From: Ophiura sarsii
Taxonomy: Eukaryota > Echinodermata > Ophiuroidea > Amphilepidida > Ophiuridae
DNA length: 64,000 nt
Assembly (NCBI GenBank): GCA_035610835.1
Contig: CM069446.1
Coordinates: forward strand, 47,531,625 to 47,595,624
Direction: 5' to 3'
The notes beneath the pieces are model-generated. The model worked only from the letters and a program-made list of their open reading frames with translations, was not told the origin of the DNA and made no database searches. The translations under genes and the position numbers were made by a program. This document shows, piece after piece, positions 20,060 through 30,889 of this stretch. Position 1 is the first letter of the stretch. Every line of letters starts with the position of its first letter.

Positions 20060-20570
20060 AGTTTCTCTTCTTCAGAGTTTCTTAAAATCAGGTCACAAGA
20101 CCGATCATGAAAGGATTCAGACTGAATAGAAACCATACCAATGTTCATACTGTGTGTGGAGAGTTTAATTTTCTGAAGCGGGTGGTAAATAGACGTACAT
20201 GTGATGATTCATACCAAAGAGATAGGCCTACCATACCGGGTGTCTACTAACCTAAGACCTCAGAACTATACATCTAAGACCTAAGACCTATACATCTGAG
20301 ACCTAAGACCCCAACACTAAGACCCCTCCTAAAGGGGCACTAAGAGATCCTTCACAGAGGGAGCCCTCAATTTTTTTTCAGAAGTTGGGGTTTTTCACAT
20401 AAACTTAGTTTTTGGGTCTTAGGCCTTAGGTCTAGGTCTTAGGTTAGTAGACACCCCTACCATACCAATATCCATACTGTGATAAGAGTTTTTATCGTTC
20501 AGGTGGTAATACTGATTGAAAGGATTTATACCACAGAGAAACCATACCAATGTTTATTCCGGGAAAGTGG
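20060..20570 (+). pseudogene. Eroded zinc-finger relics 3' of the stop
   Basis: After the stop, stretches such as CATGAAAGGATTCAGACTGA, AACCATACCAATGTTCATAC and, beyond an inserted MITE, CCATACTGTGATAAGAGTTT and ACAGAGAAACCATACCAATG still match the 84-bp finger unit. They carry stops and indels. The ancestral array was therefore longer by at least three fingers. Confidence 0.75.
20238..20456. mobile_element. 219-bp MITE with about 10-bp target duplication
   Basis: The ends are GGGTGTCTACTAACCTAAG and its complement CTTAGGTTAGTAGACACCC. The flanks repeat CTACCATACC at 20228-20237 and 20457-20466, inside finger relic DNA, so the insertion is younger than the array. The interior is built of AAGACCTA variants. 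A 9-10-bp duplication recalls Mutator-like elements, but the ends are not diagnostic. Confidence 0.85.
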
Positions 20571-20755
20571 TGTATCTTGGTTTTTTCATATTTAGGTGGG
20601 GGCAAAATAACTAAATCGCAACTATTAATATCAAATCGAGGCAGCATTTCTTTATTTTTTGTAAGGTTAGGCGACACACAACAACAAATCTGCCTCAATG
20701 TTTACAGTTTTTAAACATAACATTATTTAACCATCTATAGGTCTACCAGCGGCTC

Positions 20756-21139
20756 TTAAAGGCATATTATGTGATCTTTTCTAGAGAGCGCCCTCTATTC
20801 ATTTCTTTTTAGAAAGTAGATTTTCTTGCAGATTTACATTTCTGATCATAAATCATATATACATACATTCCAAGTTACAGAGCGATACGATTCCTAATTA
20901 CCTCAAAATCATGGTTTTAGAGTGAATTTAGAGTAAAAATAATAAACTGTCGGATAATCCGACAGTTTATTTTCACTCTAAAATCATGATTTTGAAGTAA
21001 TTAAGAATCGTATCGCCCTGTAACTTGGAATGTATGTACGATTTATGATCAGAAATGTAAATCTGCAAGAAAATCTTCTTTCAATTTTTTTTTCGATGTT
21101 GAGGGCGTTCCCTGGAAAGATCACATAATATACCTTTAA
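20756..21139. mobile_element. 384-bp palindromic TTAA MITE
   Basis: TTAAAGGCATATTATGTGAT at the left faces ATCACATAATATACCTTTAA at the right, and the arms pair almost throughout. The centre is at about 20950-20970 (ACTGTCGGATAATCCGACAG, a perfect palindrome). TTAA at both borders is consistent with Kolobok or piggyBac targets. Confidence 0.85.
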
Positions 21140-21936
21140 CCTGGGGGTCGTTTGGGTTTTTCCAGGGGATCATGAAGGGGTTATTAATACAGCTTTTTGG
21201 TGAACCATTTCAATATTTCGTTCTAAAAGGCCAATGAAACGGATTGTATTAACATTTTATTTGGATAATTTTATCTAAGACATTCATAAATAGGAATTCC
21301 TGATTGGACGAGTCACTAGACATTCTAGCTCTCAAGTGCTCTCCACCAATGCTAATGATTGTTTGAGTCGCGCTTCATGAAGTTGATGGTGTTTTATTTG
21401 TATTCAATTGCCGTCGTTCAATTAAAAAAAACATTGATTAACGCTTTACAGCGAATACAAATAAATGAATTAGTTATGATCAAATTCATTTATGGCCTGA
21501 ATGTATTAATAACTACGTGTTGACGCTTACCGTGGGAACAAAATGCGATGCCGGTCGGTCAGTTGTAGGAGGTAAACGAATCACGCGAGCATTTAGACAA
21601 GTTCATTTTACTAGGGCTATTGCACCGTGTTTGAAGAGTCATTTGAAAGGGTGAAAGATTCTTTGTATTGACTTTTGATTCGTTTTGAGTCAAGTTTGAA
21701 GCCACCGTAGACCAGCAAAGTTGAGAAGATACCCAGGGCCTGGACTGGCACACTGTGTTATAGGGAGTAAACCCTAAACACACTGCACTGCCAGTTGGCT
21801 CGAGTCCTCAGCGTAAGCAGCCGGCCGGCAATATACATTTTCCCGTCGTGGATTTGTGTCGCATATAAAAGTGTAGCGGGAATCGCTTATTGTAGAGGTT
21901 TTGGACGTATTTAATTATTAAATAATTGCAAGCGGT
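21140..21936. other. Non-coding DNA with one dispersed repeat
   Basis: 21222-21310 matches 15781-15890. The rest shows no gene; short frames on the minus strand (21559-21783, 21808-22032) have no support. Confidence 0.5.
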
Positions 21937-23310
21937 CCCTGGGAAAAACCAAGCACATTCTAAGTACTGTGCTTGATATGTACTTGGCCAAAAGTGCGAT
22001 ATTTGGAACAAGGACAAGCACCATTTAAGCACATTCTAAGCACTGTGCTTGGATTATACTTATTTTCCTTTTTCTAAGCACTATTTAAGCCCTGTGCTTA
22101 GAATGTGCTTAAATGGTGCTTATCCTTGTTCCAAATCTCGCACTTTTGGCCAAGTACATATCAAGCACAGTTTAAGCAAAATTCCAAGCACACTAAAAGC
22201 ACTGTGCTTAGATTGTACTTATTCCGTAATGGCAAGCACAGTCTAAGCACTCACCAATGACAATCCAATCTATGTATGCTTGGATCGTGCTTCTTGGACA
22301 AGTACATTTCAAGCACTCGTTGACCTCTAGCTGACCTTTACCTTTGTAAGCAATGACATGCTCCACACACATGATTGTTGTATGACACAGGTATGTTTGA
22401 CTCTCAAGCTCCCATAATAACAGGTTAATTGTATGTTCAGAATTCATCCATAGATCTTAAAACATAGGCTTATATCCATCCAGACTTTGATCAACATGAT
22501 CAAGTATGCAGTCTAAATCTATACATGTTGCATCTGCATGTAAAAAAGAATGCTATATACATGTACATGTATAGGCACGTATAATAAATATAATACTCAT
22601 TTGTCAAATCCCTAGGAATATTCCTTAATACTTACACAGTTGTTGAAGTGTTCTGAAATGCCTACACATTTGAAACTAACAGTGTCCCATATAAATCCAT
22701 TGCAAATCTGGTCAAATTAGTTGACAATCTCCAGTCAAAATCATGAAAAACTCCCAGCACTTTATACCATGAACATAGTTGTTACAACTGGTGTCTTTGA
22801 AAATGGCAGTTAAAATCTCCCAGCATGCAGCTTGAACAAACATGTCAAACACAATGGATAGACAAAAAGGTTTGACCCTTAGCAATCATAGGTTAGACAA
22901 GTATCATCCAAGTACATTTTGGAAACATAAACCCATACAAGCATGGTCCAAGCACACATGTTATGTTATGATTTTTGTTTAAGTCCTAGACAAGTCCTAT
23001 CCAAGTATAAACTGAGCACAATCCAAGCACACCTATTTCTATCATTTCAAAACCAAGCACTTTTTAAGCATACCAAAAGTATACTACAAGTATACATCCC
23101 ATACACTTGCAACGTAAATGTTGCCAATAAGTACTATCTAAGTACAGTTCAAGCACAACCAAGCATATTCCAAGCATAAAACTAAAACCAGTGAAGCACT
23201 ATCTAAGTACCTAGGTAGTGTGCTTGATTTGTGCTTGTCATCAACCAAGTACACATAAAGCACAATATAAGTACTAAGCACAGCACGAGTGTGCTTAGAT
23301 TTTACCAGGG
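21937..23310. mobile_element. 1.4-kb element built of an 11-bp phased AAGCAC motif
   Basis: The terminal repeats are CCCTGGGAAAAACCAAGCAC at the left and, complemented, CCCTGGTAAAATCTAAGCAC at the right. Both end sections and parts of the interior are made of AAGCACANTCC / AAGTACNNTCT words recurring every 11 bp, for example AAGTCCTAGAC, AAGTCCTATCC, AAGTATAAACT and GAGCACAATCC in a row at 22980-23023. Complementary runs (GTGCTT) occur too. The middle (22450-22900) is ordinary AT-rich DNA. No open frame of note is present. Confidence 0.75.
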
Positions 23311-23521
23311 GTTGCAATACCCTTAAGACCTATTTTGTTACGACGCGGATTGTGTACATTCATGCGCGCCTGTAATTTGGTCTTAAGTGATTAACCTACG
23401 CCATCTTTTGTCTGAACGCATGGTACGCTGTGAGGAAAACTCGAAGAGCTGTGTAGAAAAACATCGAACATTTGGTAGAAATTGGACGTTTTTGATTAAC
23501 ATCCTTTCATTGTAAGTACTA

Positions 23522-23942
23522 TACTGCCCTACCATGACAAAAGGAAGTAATGGACACTTTTTTTCAAAATGGGTTTTTCTATACTAAATGATAGAAATAA
23601 TATTGATACACAATTCTATCATAGCAGGAACCCTCAAAATTTCTTAATTAATGAGTAATTAGCATATCAAAAAGGAAGCATGTTCACTTTTTACCAAATA
23701 AACCACGACAAAAGGAAGTAATGGATAACAGAAGATACAAGATACAAGGCAAATCATGTTTTTTTTGTGTAAGAGCCTTGCAAAGTGATGAGTGGTGTTC
23801 TGCTAATGTTATATCAGTTTAATGTCACATTTAATGTACATTTTTGAATATTTTGCAGAATTTTTTTACAAAAACATGTTTTGCCTTATAGCTCTAAACT
23901 TTCCTGTTGTCCATTACTCCTTTTTGTCATGGTAAGGCAGTA
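23522..23942. mobile_element. Tc1-like MITE with TA borders
   Basis: TACTGCCCTACCATGACAAA at the left faces TTTGTCATGGTAAGGCAGTA at the right. The 35-bp ends include GGAAGTAATGGACA. An extra internal direct copy of the end lies at about 23702-23728. TA flanks both sides. Confidence 0.75.
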
Positions 23943-25178
23943 TAGATGTATATAGAACATTCTTGGACCATTATGAATCATGTATTCTGTAAATTGAGCG
24001 ATTTCTACGCGTTTTCGTGGCCAAGATAGGTGCGAGATTTTTATATATGAGTTCCGTAACTTTTAACAGTGTATGAATAGGGCATTCATTTCTAATATTC
24101 ATCATTTTAACATCGCATTTTTGAGACCCCAAATTTCTCGTTTTGATTGTGTCAAATTATTTCAAAAAGTCGATTGTTAGTGATAGTAGGTCGTCTAACG
24201 TTGTGTGTGACCAAAAACTAGCCCTGATTTTCATGTTTGGAAGGATTTTTGGCAGTTTTTAAAATGTTGATATTCGAAATTATCGGGACTTGTGTGTGTA
24301 TCGGTACCTCTGCTTGCAATCAATTTAGTAGCGTGTCATTTCAAGCGACATCTGTCGGAGCGTTTTTTGATGTTCGGAAGCGGGTTTTAAAACTGCGCGC
24401 TATGCCGTTTGATGTTTACTTTTATAAAATGCATTCTGGATGTTACAGTGTATCCCAAAAATATTATGCTTGGTAAAATAACGCTGTATTATGCGGTATC
24501 AAATTGCATATAATAGTTGGTGTGAGTACTTTGTTCGTAGAAAGAATTGAATGCATTTGTGATGACATTCATTCATTGATTGTGTTTCTGGGAATTTCAG
24601 TTGCACTTTTCTGAACATTAAATTATTGTTGATGATTTTTAGGATTGTTACATGAAATCAGCCGTTCCCAAAACGTCATGCCTAAATTTTGGATTGGACT
24701 AATTGTTAGTCTATTTTGATTGATATACCAGTGCACACAAATATTTTATGAATGTAAATGGAGTCATTGTTTTATGGACAAGTGATTACTCTATAACAAA
24801 ATTGTCACACTATCATGATTCAGTGCTGGATTGTGTAAACATGTAAATTGAGGCCTTTGTATGGTACGTAGGAGCGATTAGTAAATTTGTTTATTATTCA
24901 TTCTTAAACAACCTGTGTTAGGAGTGCCGTGTATAACTTGAGATGCTTTATCTTTTTGAATATCACAGCTATCTAATTCAGTATTTTTTGGGTAGGCTTT
25001 TTGTGACAAAATTCCTAGCTTCCTTATCGCGTTGATATAGAAACCAAACCATCCGAGATGATTCATGATCACTGTAGCTTAAATACTGGGAACTTGCATG
25101 GCAAATTATTGTACTTTAGTACTTGTGTGTTGGACAGAACAGGTGACCCAGGTGTTAGATTACTATGATGATGTGTAT
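23943..25178. other. AT-rich DNA without a recognised gene
   Basis: The open frame at 24237-24476 lacks family resemblance and splice context. No repeats were recognised. Confidence 0.5.
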
Positions 25179-25652
25179 ATAAACTGCTCACAAAAAGTAT
25201 CGAAACTCTTAGAAATGATCCAACATATAACGGCACGAAAGGATATGCATTAATCGAAGCAAATAACCAAGTGCATAATTTTGTTTTGCGTATTTTGACA
25301 CCTCGATCGATGAGATACGATGTTGCGGAGCGGAGTTATTGTCATTTCAATGGTCGTTGATCAAGTTTCAGAAGTGACAATCATCCTATAGAAAGAGGTT
25401 TACATTACTGTTTACAATTATCAGATTCGTGCTTTTCAATAGGGAAGAGTGTCACTTTTGAAACTGGACCCACGATCATTGAAATGACAATAACTCCGCT
25501 CCGCAACATCATATCTCAACGATCGAGGTGTCAAAATACGCAGAACAAAATTATGCACGTGGTTATTTGCTTCGATTGATGCATACCCTGTCGAGCCGTT
25601 ATGTATTGGATCATTTCTAAGTGTTGCGATACTTTTTGTGAGCAGTTTATAT
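25179..25652. mobile_element. Long-TIR MITE (arms about 210 bp)
   Basis: ATAAACTGCTCACAAAAAGT at the left faces ACTTTTTGTGAGCAGTTTAT at the right. The arms stay similar inward for about 210 bp (GCGGAGCGGAGTTATTGTCA against TGACAATAACTCCGCTCCGC), leaving only a short centre of about 50 bp. The frame at 25436-25720 is an arm artefact. Confidence 0.85.
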
Positions 25653-26021
25653 TTGTATGCTAGAGTTAAATAGGTATTCCAATATTCCTGAATACTTTCG
25701 ATGGTAATGATTTTAATCATTCAAAATTGCTTATAATATTGAGGGTTGTCATGTACACAAAGTGTGATGCCCTGATTGTGCTGCGGAATAGTCGGCATGT
25801 TTGTTTTTATTGGTTAGACCGTTTTGGAGACTTATTGCATTGTGTAAAATGTAATCTGCTGATTTTGTGTTGTAGTTGTTTTTTTAGTGACCAAAACTCG
25901 TGCTCAGTCAAAACACTTAGCGAATTTTTGATTTCTCACATTTTTTTCATATTCAATGAAAAAATACTAAGTCGATTTTTGGAATATTTTCAATTTCCAT
26001 ATATTCCAATGTGTTGTTCTG

Positions 26022-26158
26022 TAAAACACTTAGAAAGTTTTGGAGGATCAAAATTTGTGTTTTGGTAAAACACTTAGAAAGTTTTGGAGGATCAAAATTT
26101 GTGTTTTTGGTAAAACACTTAGAAAGTTTTGGAGGATCAAAATTTGTGTTTTTGGTAA
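26022..26158. repeat. Three-copy 44-45-bp minisatellite
   Basis: GTAAAACACTTAGAAAGTTT GGAGGATCAAAATTTGTGTT units occur at about 26022, 26066 and 26111, nearly identical. The frame across them is open by chance. Confidence 0.85.
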
Positions 26159-26369
26159 ATTTAAGTTAAAATTAGTATCGTGTCATATATATCAAATTGT
26201 CCTTGAAATAGGAAAAAGGGAACAATTCGAACTAAATGTGTCCTCGTTTTTGCGCAATTTTAGAAAGTGATATGGTATAAAAGGGGTGTTTTTAAAGACA
26301 AAACGTCCTCGGTTTTGCTCAAAAGAGGGGGTCATTCATGCGTTAACCTCTGTATACGAAGAGAAACCA

Positions 26370-26640
26370 CCGGGAAGGCAAGGCACGGCACGCACGGCAT
26401 GGCATGACACTACATGGTATGGCATGAATGACATGACCTGACATGACACGACACGACACGACACATTGTAAAGGGCGGTTGATGACGTCATCAAGGCCCG
26501 GTGAGGAGGTGGCACCCGGTGAGGACACGGTGTGAATGGTAAGCAGGAACTGTGTGAGGACGGTGAGCCCGGTACCAGGCCGGTGAGGATCCGGTATAAA
26601 CCTGGTATAGAACGGTATGGACCCGATGACACACAGAAAC
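26370..26640. repeat. Simple-sequence tract (GGCATGACAY, ACACG, CCGGTGAGGA)
   Basis: Short degenerate tandem words, first CATGACA/CACGACA then CCGGTGAGGA/CCGGTAT, keep several frames open on the minus strand. They are not regarded as coding. Confidence 0.7.
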
Positions 26641-26719
26641 AAATGCGACCGTTGAATTGTTTTGCTGATTGTTCACCGTGTTGGACTCTGTTGTTTTCTA
26701 TTAGACGGTAAGAGGCCGC

Positions 26720-26907
26720 CCATACAGCTCACACGGATATTATAAGCGAGTGACATGCGTTGTGATCATACGCTATGTATACGTTGAGCATAGTTTCTCA
26801 CATTGGTTGTAGGTATCTTCTTAAGCTCCGTACATGGCCGAACAGCTGATGAATAATCAACCTACACCCAACGTGCGAAACGTTCACGCAGCGAATGCTG
26901 ATCGTGG
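26720..26907 (+). repeat. Dispersed repeat, copy 2 (GGCCGAACAGCTGA family)
   Basis: It shares CATGGCCGAACAGCTGA and CCCAACGTGCGAAACGTTCA with 14935-15080. It runs directly into the assembly gap, so the gap probably reflects a longer repeat. Confidence 0.65.
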
Positions 26908-27007
26908 NNNNNNNNNNNNNNNNNNNNNNNNNNNNNNNNNNNNNNNNNNNNNNNNNNNNNNNNNNNNNNNNNNNNNNNNNNNNNNNNNNNNNNNNNNNNN
27001 NNNNNNN
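26908..27007. other. Assembly gap (about 100 N)
   Basis: A run of N of round length, probably a scaffolding placeholder of unknown true size. Confidence 0.98.
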
Positions 27008-29950
27008 CTGAAATCATTCACTCCATGCTCCTTTGTGTATGTTTGTGAATAATCCGGTGGAATAATTTCACTGTTTTAATTTAGTGTTGTATTTACATAT
27101 GACTTTAAGAATCAGCACAGTGAACGACCACGATAGGAGTGTCAACGAGGTGATAAGATAATATTTCGAGTGACATGATGGAAAGTCAGCACAGTGATAG
27201 AAGATGTCACAGGTAAAAGGCGGGGTTGGGAAATATGTACGCTGGTCTGGACTTCAGAGTAAAAGTAACGTATGCTCTAGTCGTTTACTATACATAACAC
27301 CAGCGTAATACTTAGCAGACGCGACAACATTTTGACTCAGCTCACTCCAATTGCCATGAAGCAAAATATTACATCGCAAGAAGTTCCTTTTTATTTCAGC
27401 GAATTGACTTCTCATCTCCGCCTATTTGGGATACTTCTTTGAATCCATACGTTGTAGTTTTAGCACACTCGTGTGGCATTTGAACGTTCATTTGATTTAA
27501 CCATTCATCTAAAGGTGTTATATTCTTGTCAATTATTAATGATGAAAAAATTTAAAAAAATAAAATTAAAAAAAATTCTTGTCAATTAATGAAGAGCACA
27601 ACATGGTCTCCCTACTGCACATATCTGATAACTGTACTGGGCAGTTTAACACGTTTAGCTTCATTCCGTAAATAGCGCCCTCATTTTAAAAAAAAGACCC
27701 TGACTACTTTAGCAGTTGTCGATTTATTTTACAGATTAAAGATATCACTACCACCACTACAGTGATTCTTGCACACACATCCCAACCCTGTCTCATCAGG
27801 GATAGAATGCGTAAGTCAGGCTACAAAGATAACGTTAATACCCTTTTCTAGTGATATCAAGATGCGAGGTAAGATACCGTGTCACGAACCAAGACTAGAA
27901 ATCACTTGGATCTATTGCTCACTTGTACTGTCATTCAAGGATCTTGAGAGATAGATTGAGGGATGATGGCAAGACGCTGCTAAAGGCAACAATGCGTCAG
28001 ATTTACCGCAACTGCCGCGAGCTAATCGTCTCGTTTTTCTCGCGGGTAACTATTGAAATTAAAGTAAAAATATCTTGACCCGCACAGCTTTAGCAAAAGC
28101 AATGCCTTAAAAAGTGAACAATATTGGATGGGAATTTACATATATCGGAGACACCTGAAGCGATTCCAACCTAATTTTTGAAAAACAACTCCGATTGTCA
28201 ACCACTCTGTATACAACAAGATATAACTATTGCATTTAAGTGAAATAAAGCTTCTGCAAAAGCCATGAAGCTACAAGCTGCGTTTTGACTTTCTAATTGC
28301 ACACTTGCTTCTATTGAAGCACCTACTTAAAGTCGACGAAGGGTGTTTAGCCTCAGTCGGGAGACTATGAATTGTATTTCTCGCCTTCAGTGACAAACAT
28401 CTCTTTCTGATGTTGACCTTTTCCTCGTCGATATTCAATCAATGGGTTTGCGATGCATCAAGTGAACGGTAAAGTACTACAAATCGGTAGTGTTCGTTTC
28501 TACTTTAATGAGAACACGAAATGTGCACAGGAAATAGCCGATATTACATAGTATGATGGCGGTGTTCATGACGCAAGCATTCGCGCAAATGCGTGCTCTG
28601 AATTGTTAATGTATTTCACTTGACTTCAACCATGACCAACAGTGAATGGAGCTGAAAAAAGGTATGGACAAATTGTGCACATGGTATCGTTGGACTAACA
28701 TATTTACGAAGACAGCCAATCTTTGGATTTGTCCCCAACATTTGCACTCAAGATCTCTTACGAATTGACCCCCCCCCCCCCCCCCCCCCCCTTTCCCCAC
28801 CCCACCCAAATAAAAACCCAGGATTTACTGAATTAATTTAGCAAGTAACTATAAAGAAATAGGTAAGCTTCGAACTTCCCTGTATCATGATAGTGACTTG
28901 TGGTTGCAAAACTAGTCCAACAAGCTCTAAAGTTATCAAGCCACGCTATAAGCTGGTTGAGGAGATAATTTGAATAGGCTGGCTTAAATCGCTTTGGGTT
29001 CAATTTTAAGTATGGTTTGAAATCCTGTAATAACTAGCCGTGGGTTAAATCACGGGTCATATTTTGGTTTACAATTATATAATAAGTCTGTATTTCTTAC
29101 GATTGAGTATAAAATGGTATAGAATGGAATTCGAATGTATGAAACCAAATTATGTTACCGATACTTTCGCTTAAAAAGGAGTGGGGGTTCATATTTCATT
29201 GAATGAAGATATCCAATTAAACGAATACAACATGAAACGTTAAAATGACGCAAGAGTAATGTTTAATTCTGAATCATTTCATAATACAGATACTCAGAAA
29301 AAAAATATCTAAAACCAAGGTAAAAGTTACCATGTCCATTCAAATCCTCCATTTTTAGTGCGCTGAGTGTCGCGAAAAATTAGCGTCAGTGTATTTGTAG
29401 TCAGGTGTTTTATCGTACTGATAGTTTCTATCCGCACATGGAATTAAAATTATGATTGTATATTATAGGACATTGTAGTAAAATGTTTATGTATCATATC
29501 ACAAGAGCTGAAATGCCCATTTCCTAAAGAAAGGTGTCATTGGAAAAGCATACATTCTTTTTTGTGAATATCAGTTTTTTGTGTGAATTTTCATTATGTG
29601 TACACATTATTATCAGGTATTTATTGATTTGTTTCCAGCCAGAAATTCAATTATAAGTTTATTTTGTGATTATTGCTTCAAACCATAGCCACGTAATCAT
29701 TATATTTTAATATTCTCCCAGGACTTTTATTGGATAACCATATGTATATTAATAAAAGTATTAATCATTAATTTGATTTTTCTTGTCTTCAATTCAATTG
29801 ATCGGGTACTTCAAGTAATATTCGGCATAATAATTCGTCGGTAACTAATGGCAACAGGAACAAAAATGTGTAATATGTATTGAGATTGGCGGATCTCTCT
29901 ATTATGGCTACAAATTGTTGTTAATGTATGCATTTTCTATTCTTCTAATA
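27008..29950. other. Unique non-coding DNA
   Basis: No gene, tRNA or transposon was recognised. A run of about 22 C lies at 28769-28790. Open frames are short and lack splice context. Confidence 0.5.
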
Positions 29951-29957
29951 CACGGCT

Positions 29958-30232
29958 CATTCGTACAAGGGCTTATAATACGTCAGATATATACGATAGT
30001 CGCTAGAGTAATACGTTGCATCATTATATGTAACCTAAACAATTGAACTGAGAATGAATGTAAATATTTCTATAATATTTATGGAAATATTTCAAATTAT
30101 TTAGTTTGTAATTGGTATTCGTTCGTGTACGTATGGCGACGCACGATATTACTTTGGCGACTTTCGTTTGCGTATTATATACAAATCACTTATCCGAATG
30201 AACCATGCGTACTAATTTTGCAGTGCTACCTT
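29958..30232. mobile_element. Inverted-repeat element, CGTACTAATTTTGCAGTG family copy 1
   Basis: The right arm (TTTGGCGACTTTCGTTTGCG ... CGTACTAATTTTGCAGTG) pairs with a shorter left arm (ATACGATAGTCGCTAGAGTA). The same arm words recur at 34924-35255 and 57058-57515. Confidence 0.55.
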
Positions 30233-30321
30233 AAGGATTCATTCTTATATTTTTGGTAAAGCTGCCTTAGGTGACTTGTTACTTAAAATAGTAATAGGGT
30301 TCAACTGCAGACTACTTAGCA

Positions 30322-30889
30322 TACAGTCATCACAAAAAGTAACTGACCAGGTAATAAATGTGCTGATAACTCTTGAAGTATAACTCCTACATAAACATAT
30401 TAAATGATAAACATGTTGAGAAATTTCCCTTCTTGAATTTGAGATATTACACGCTAAGAATGGCTGATTATTAAGGAAGTTACAATCCTAAATGTACTCT
30501 CAAGTCTGATATTAATTTTCACATTTTCATTTTAAACACTGGGACTCAGGCCGGCAAATTATTGATTGCTGTGGTAGTGGTAGTGCCAATTGACATGGAT
30601 AGTCGGCCGGAGGCATTGTTACGTTTAATCAATACGGCACACAAGCTTTACCTGTCGTACTCTCCCCGTGTTGAAAAGAACATGTTAAAATGAAAATCAG
30701 ACTTGCCCTAACGTTTGGGATCGTAACTTCCTCATTAATCAACCATTCTTAGCGTGTAATATCTCAAATTCAAGAAGAGAAATTTCTCAACAACTTTATA
30801 TTTTAAATATGTTTATGTTTATAGGATTTATACTTTTAGAGTTATCAGCATGTTTATTACCTGGTCAGTTACTTATTGTGATGACTGTA
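30322..30889. mobile_element. Tc1-like MITE, ACAGTCATCACAAAAAGTAA family copy 1
   Basis: ACAGTCATCACAAAAAGTAA at the left faces TTACTTATTGTGATGACTGT at the right. The arms of about 165 bp share TTTGAGATATTACACGCTAA. TA lies at both ends. A second, diverged copy lies at 61111-61616. There is no transposase frame. Confidence 0.8.
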
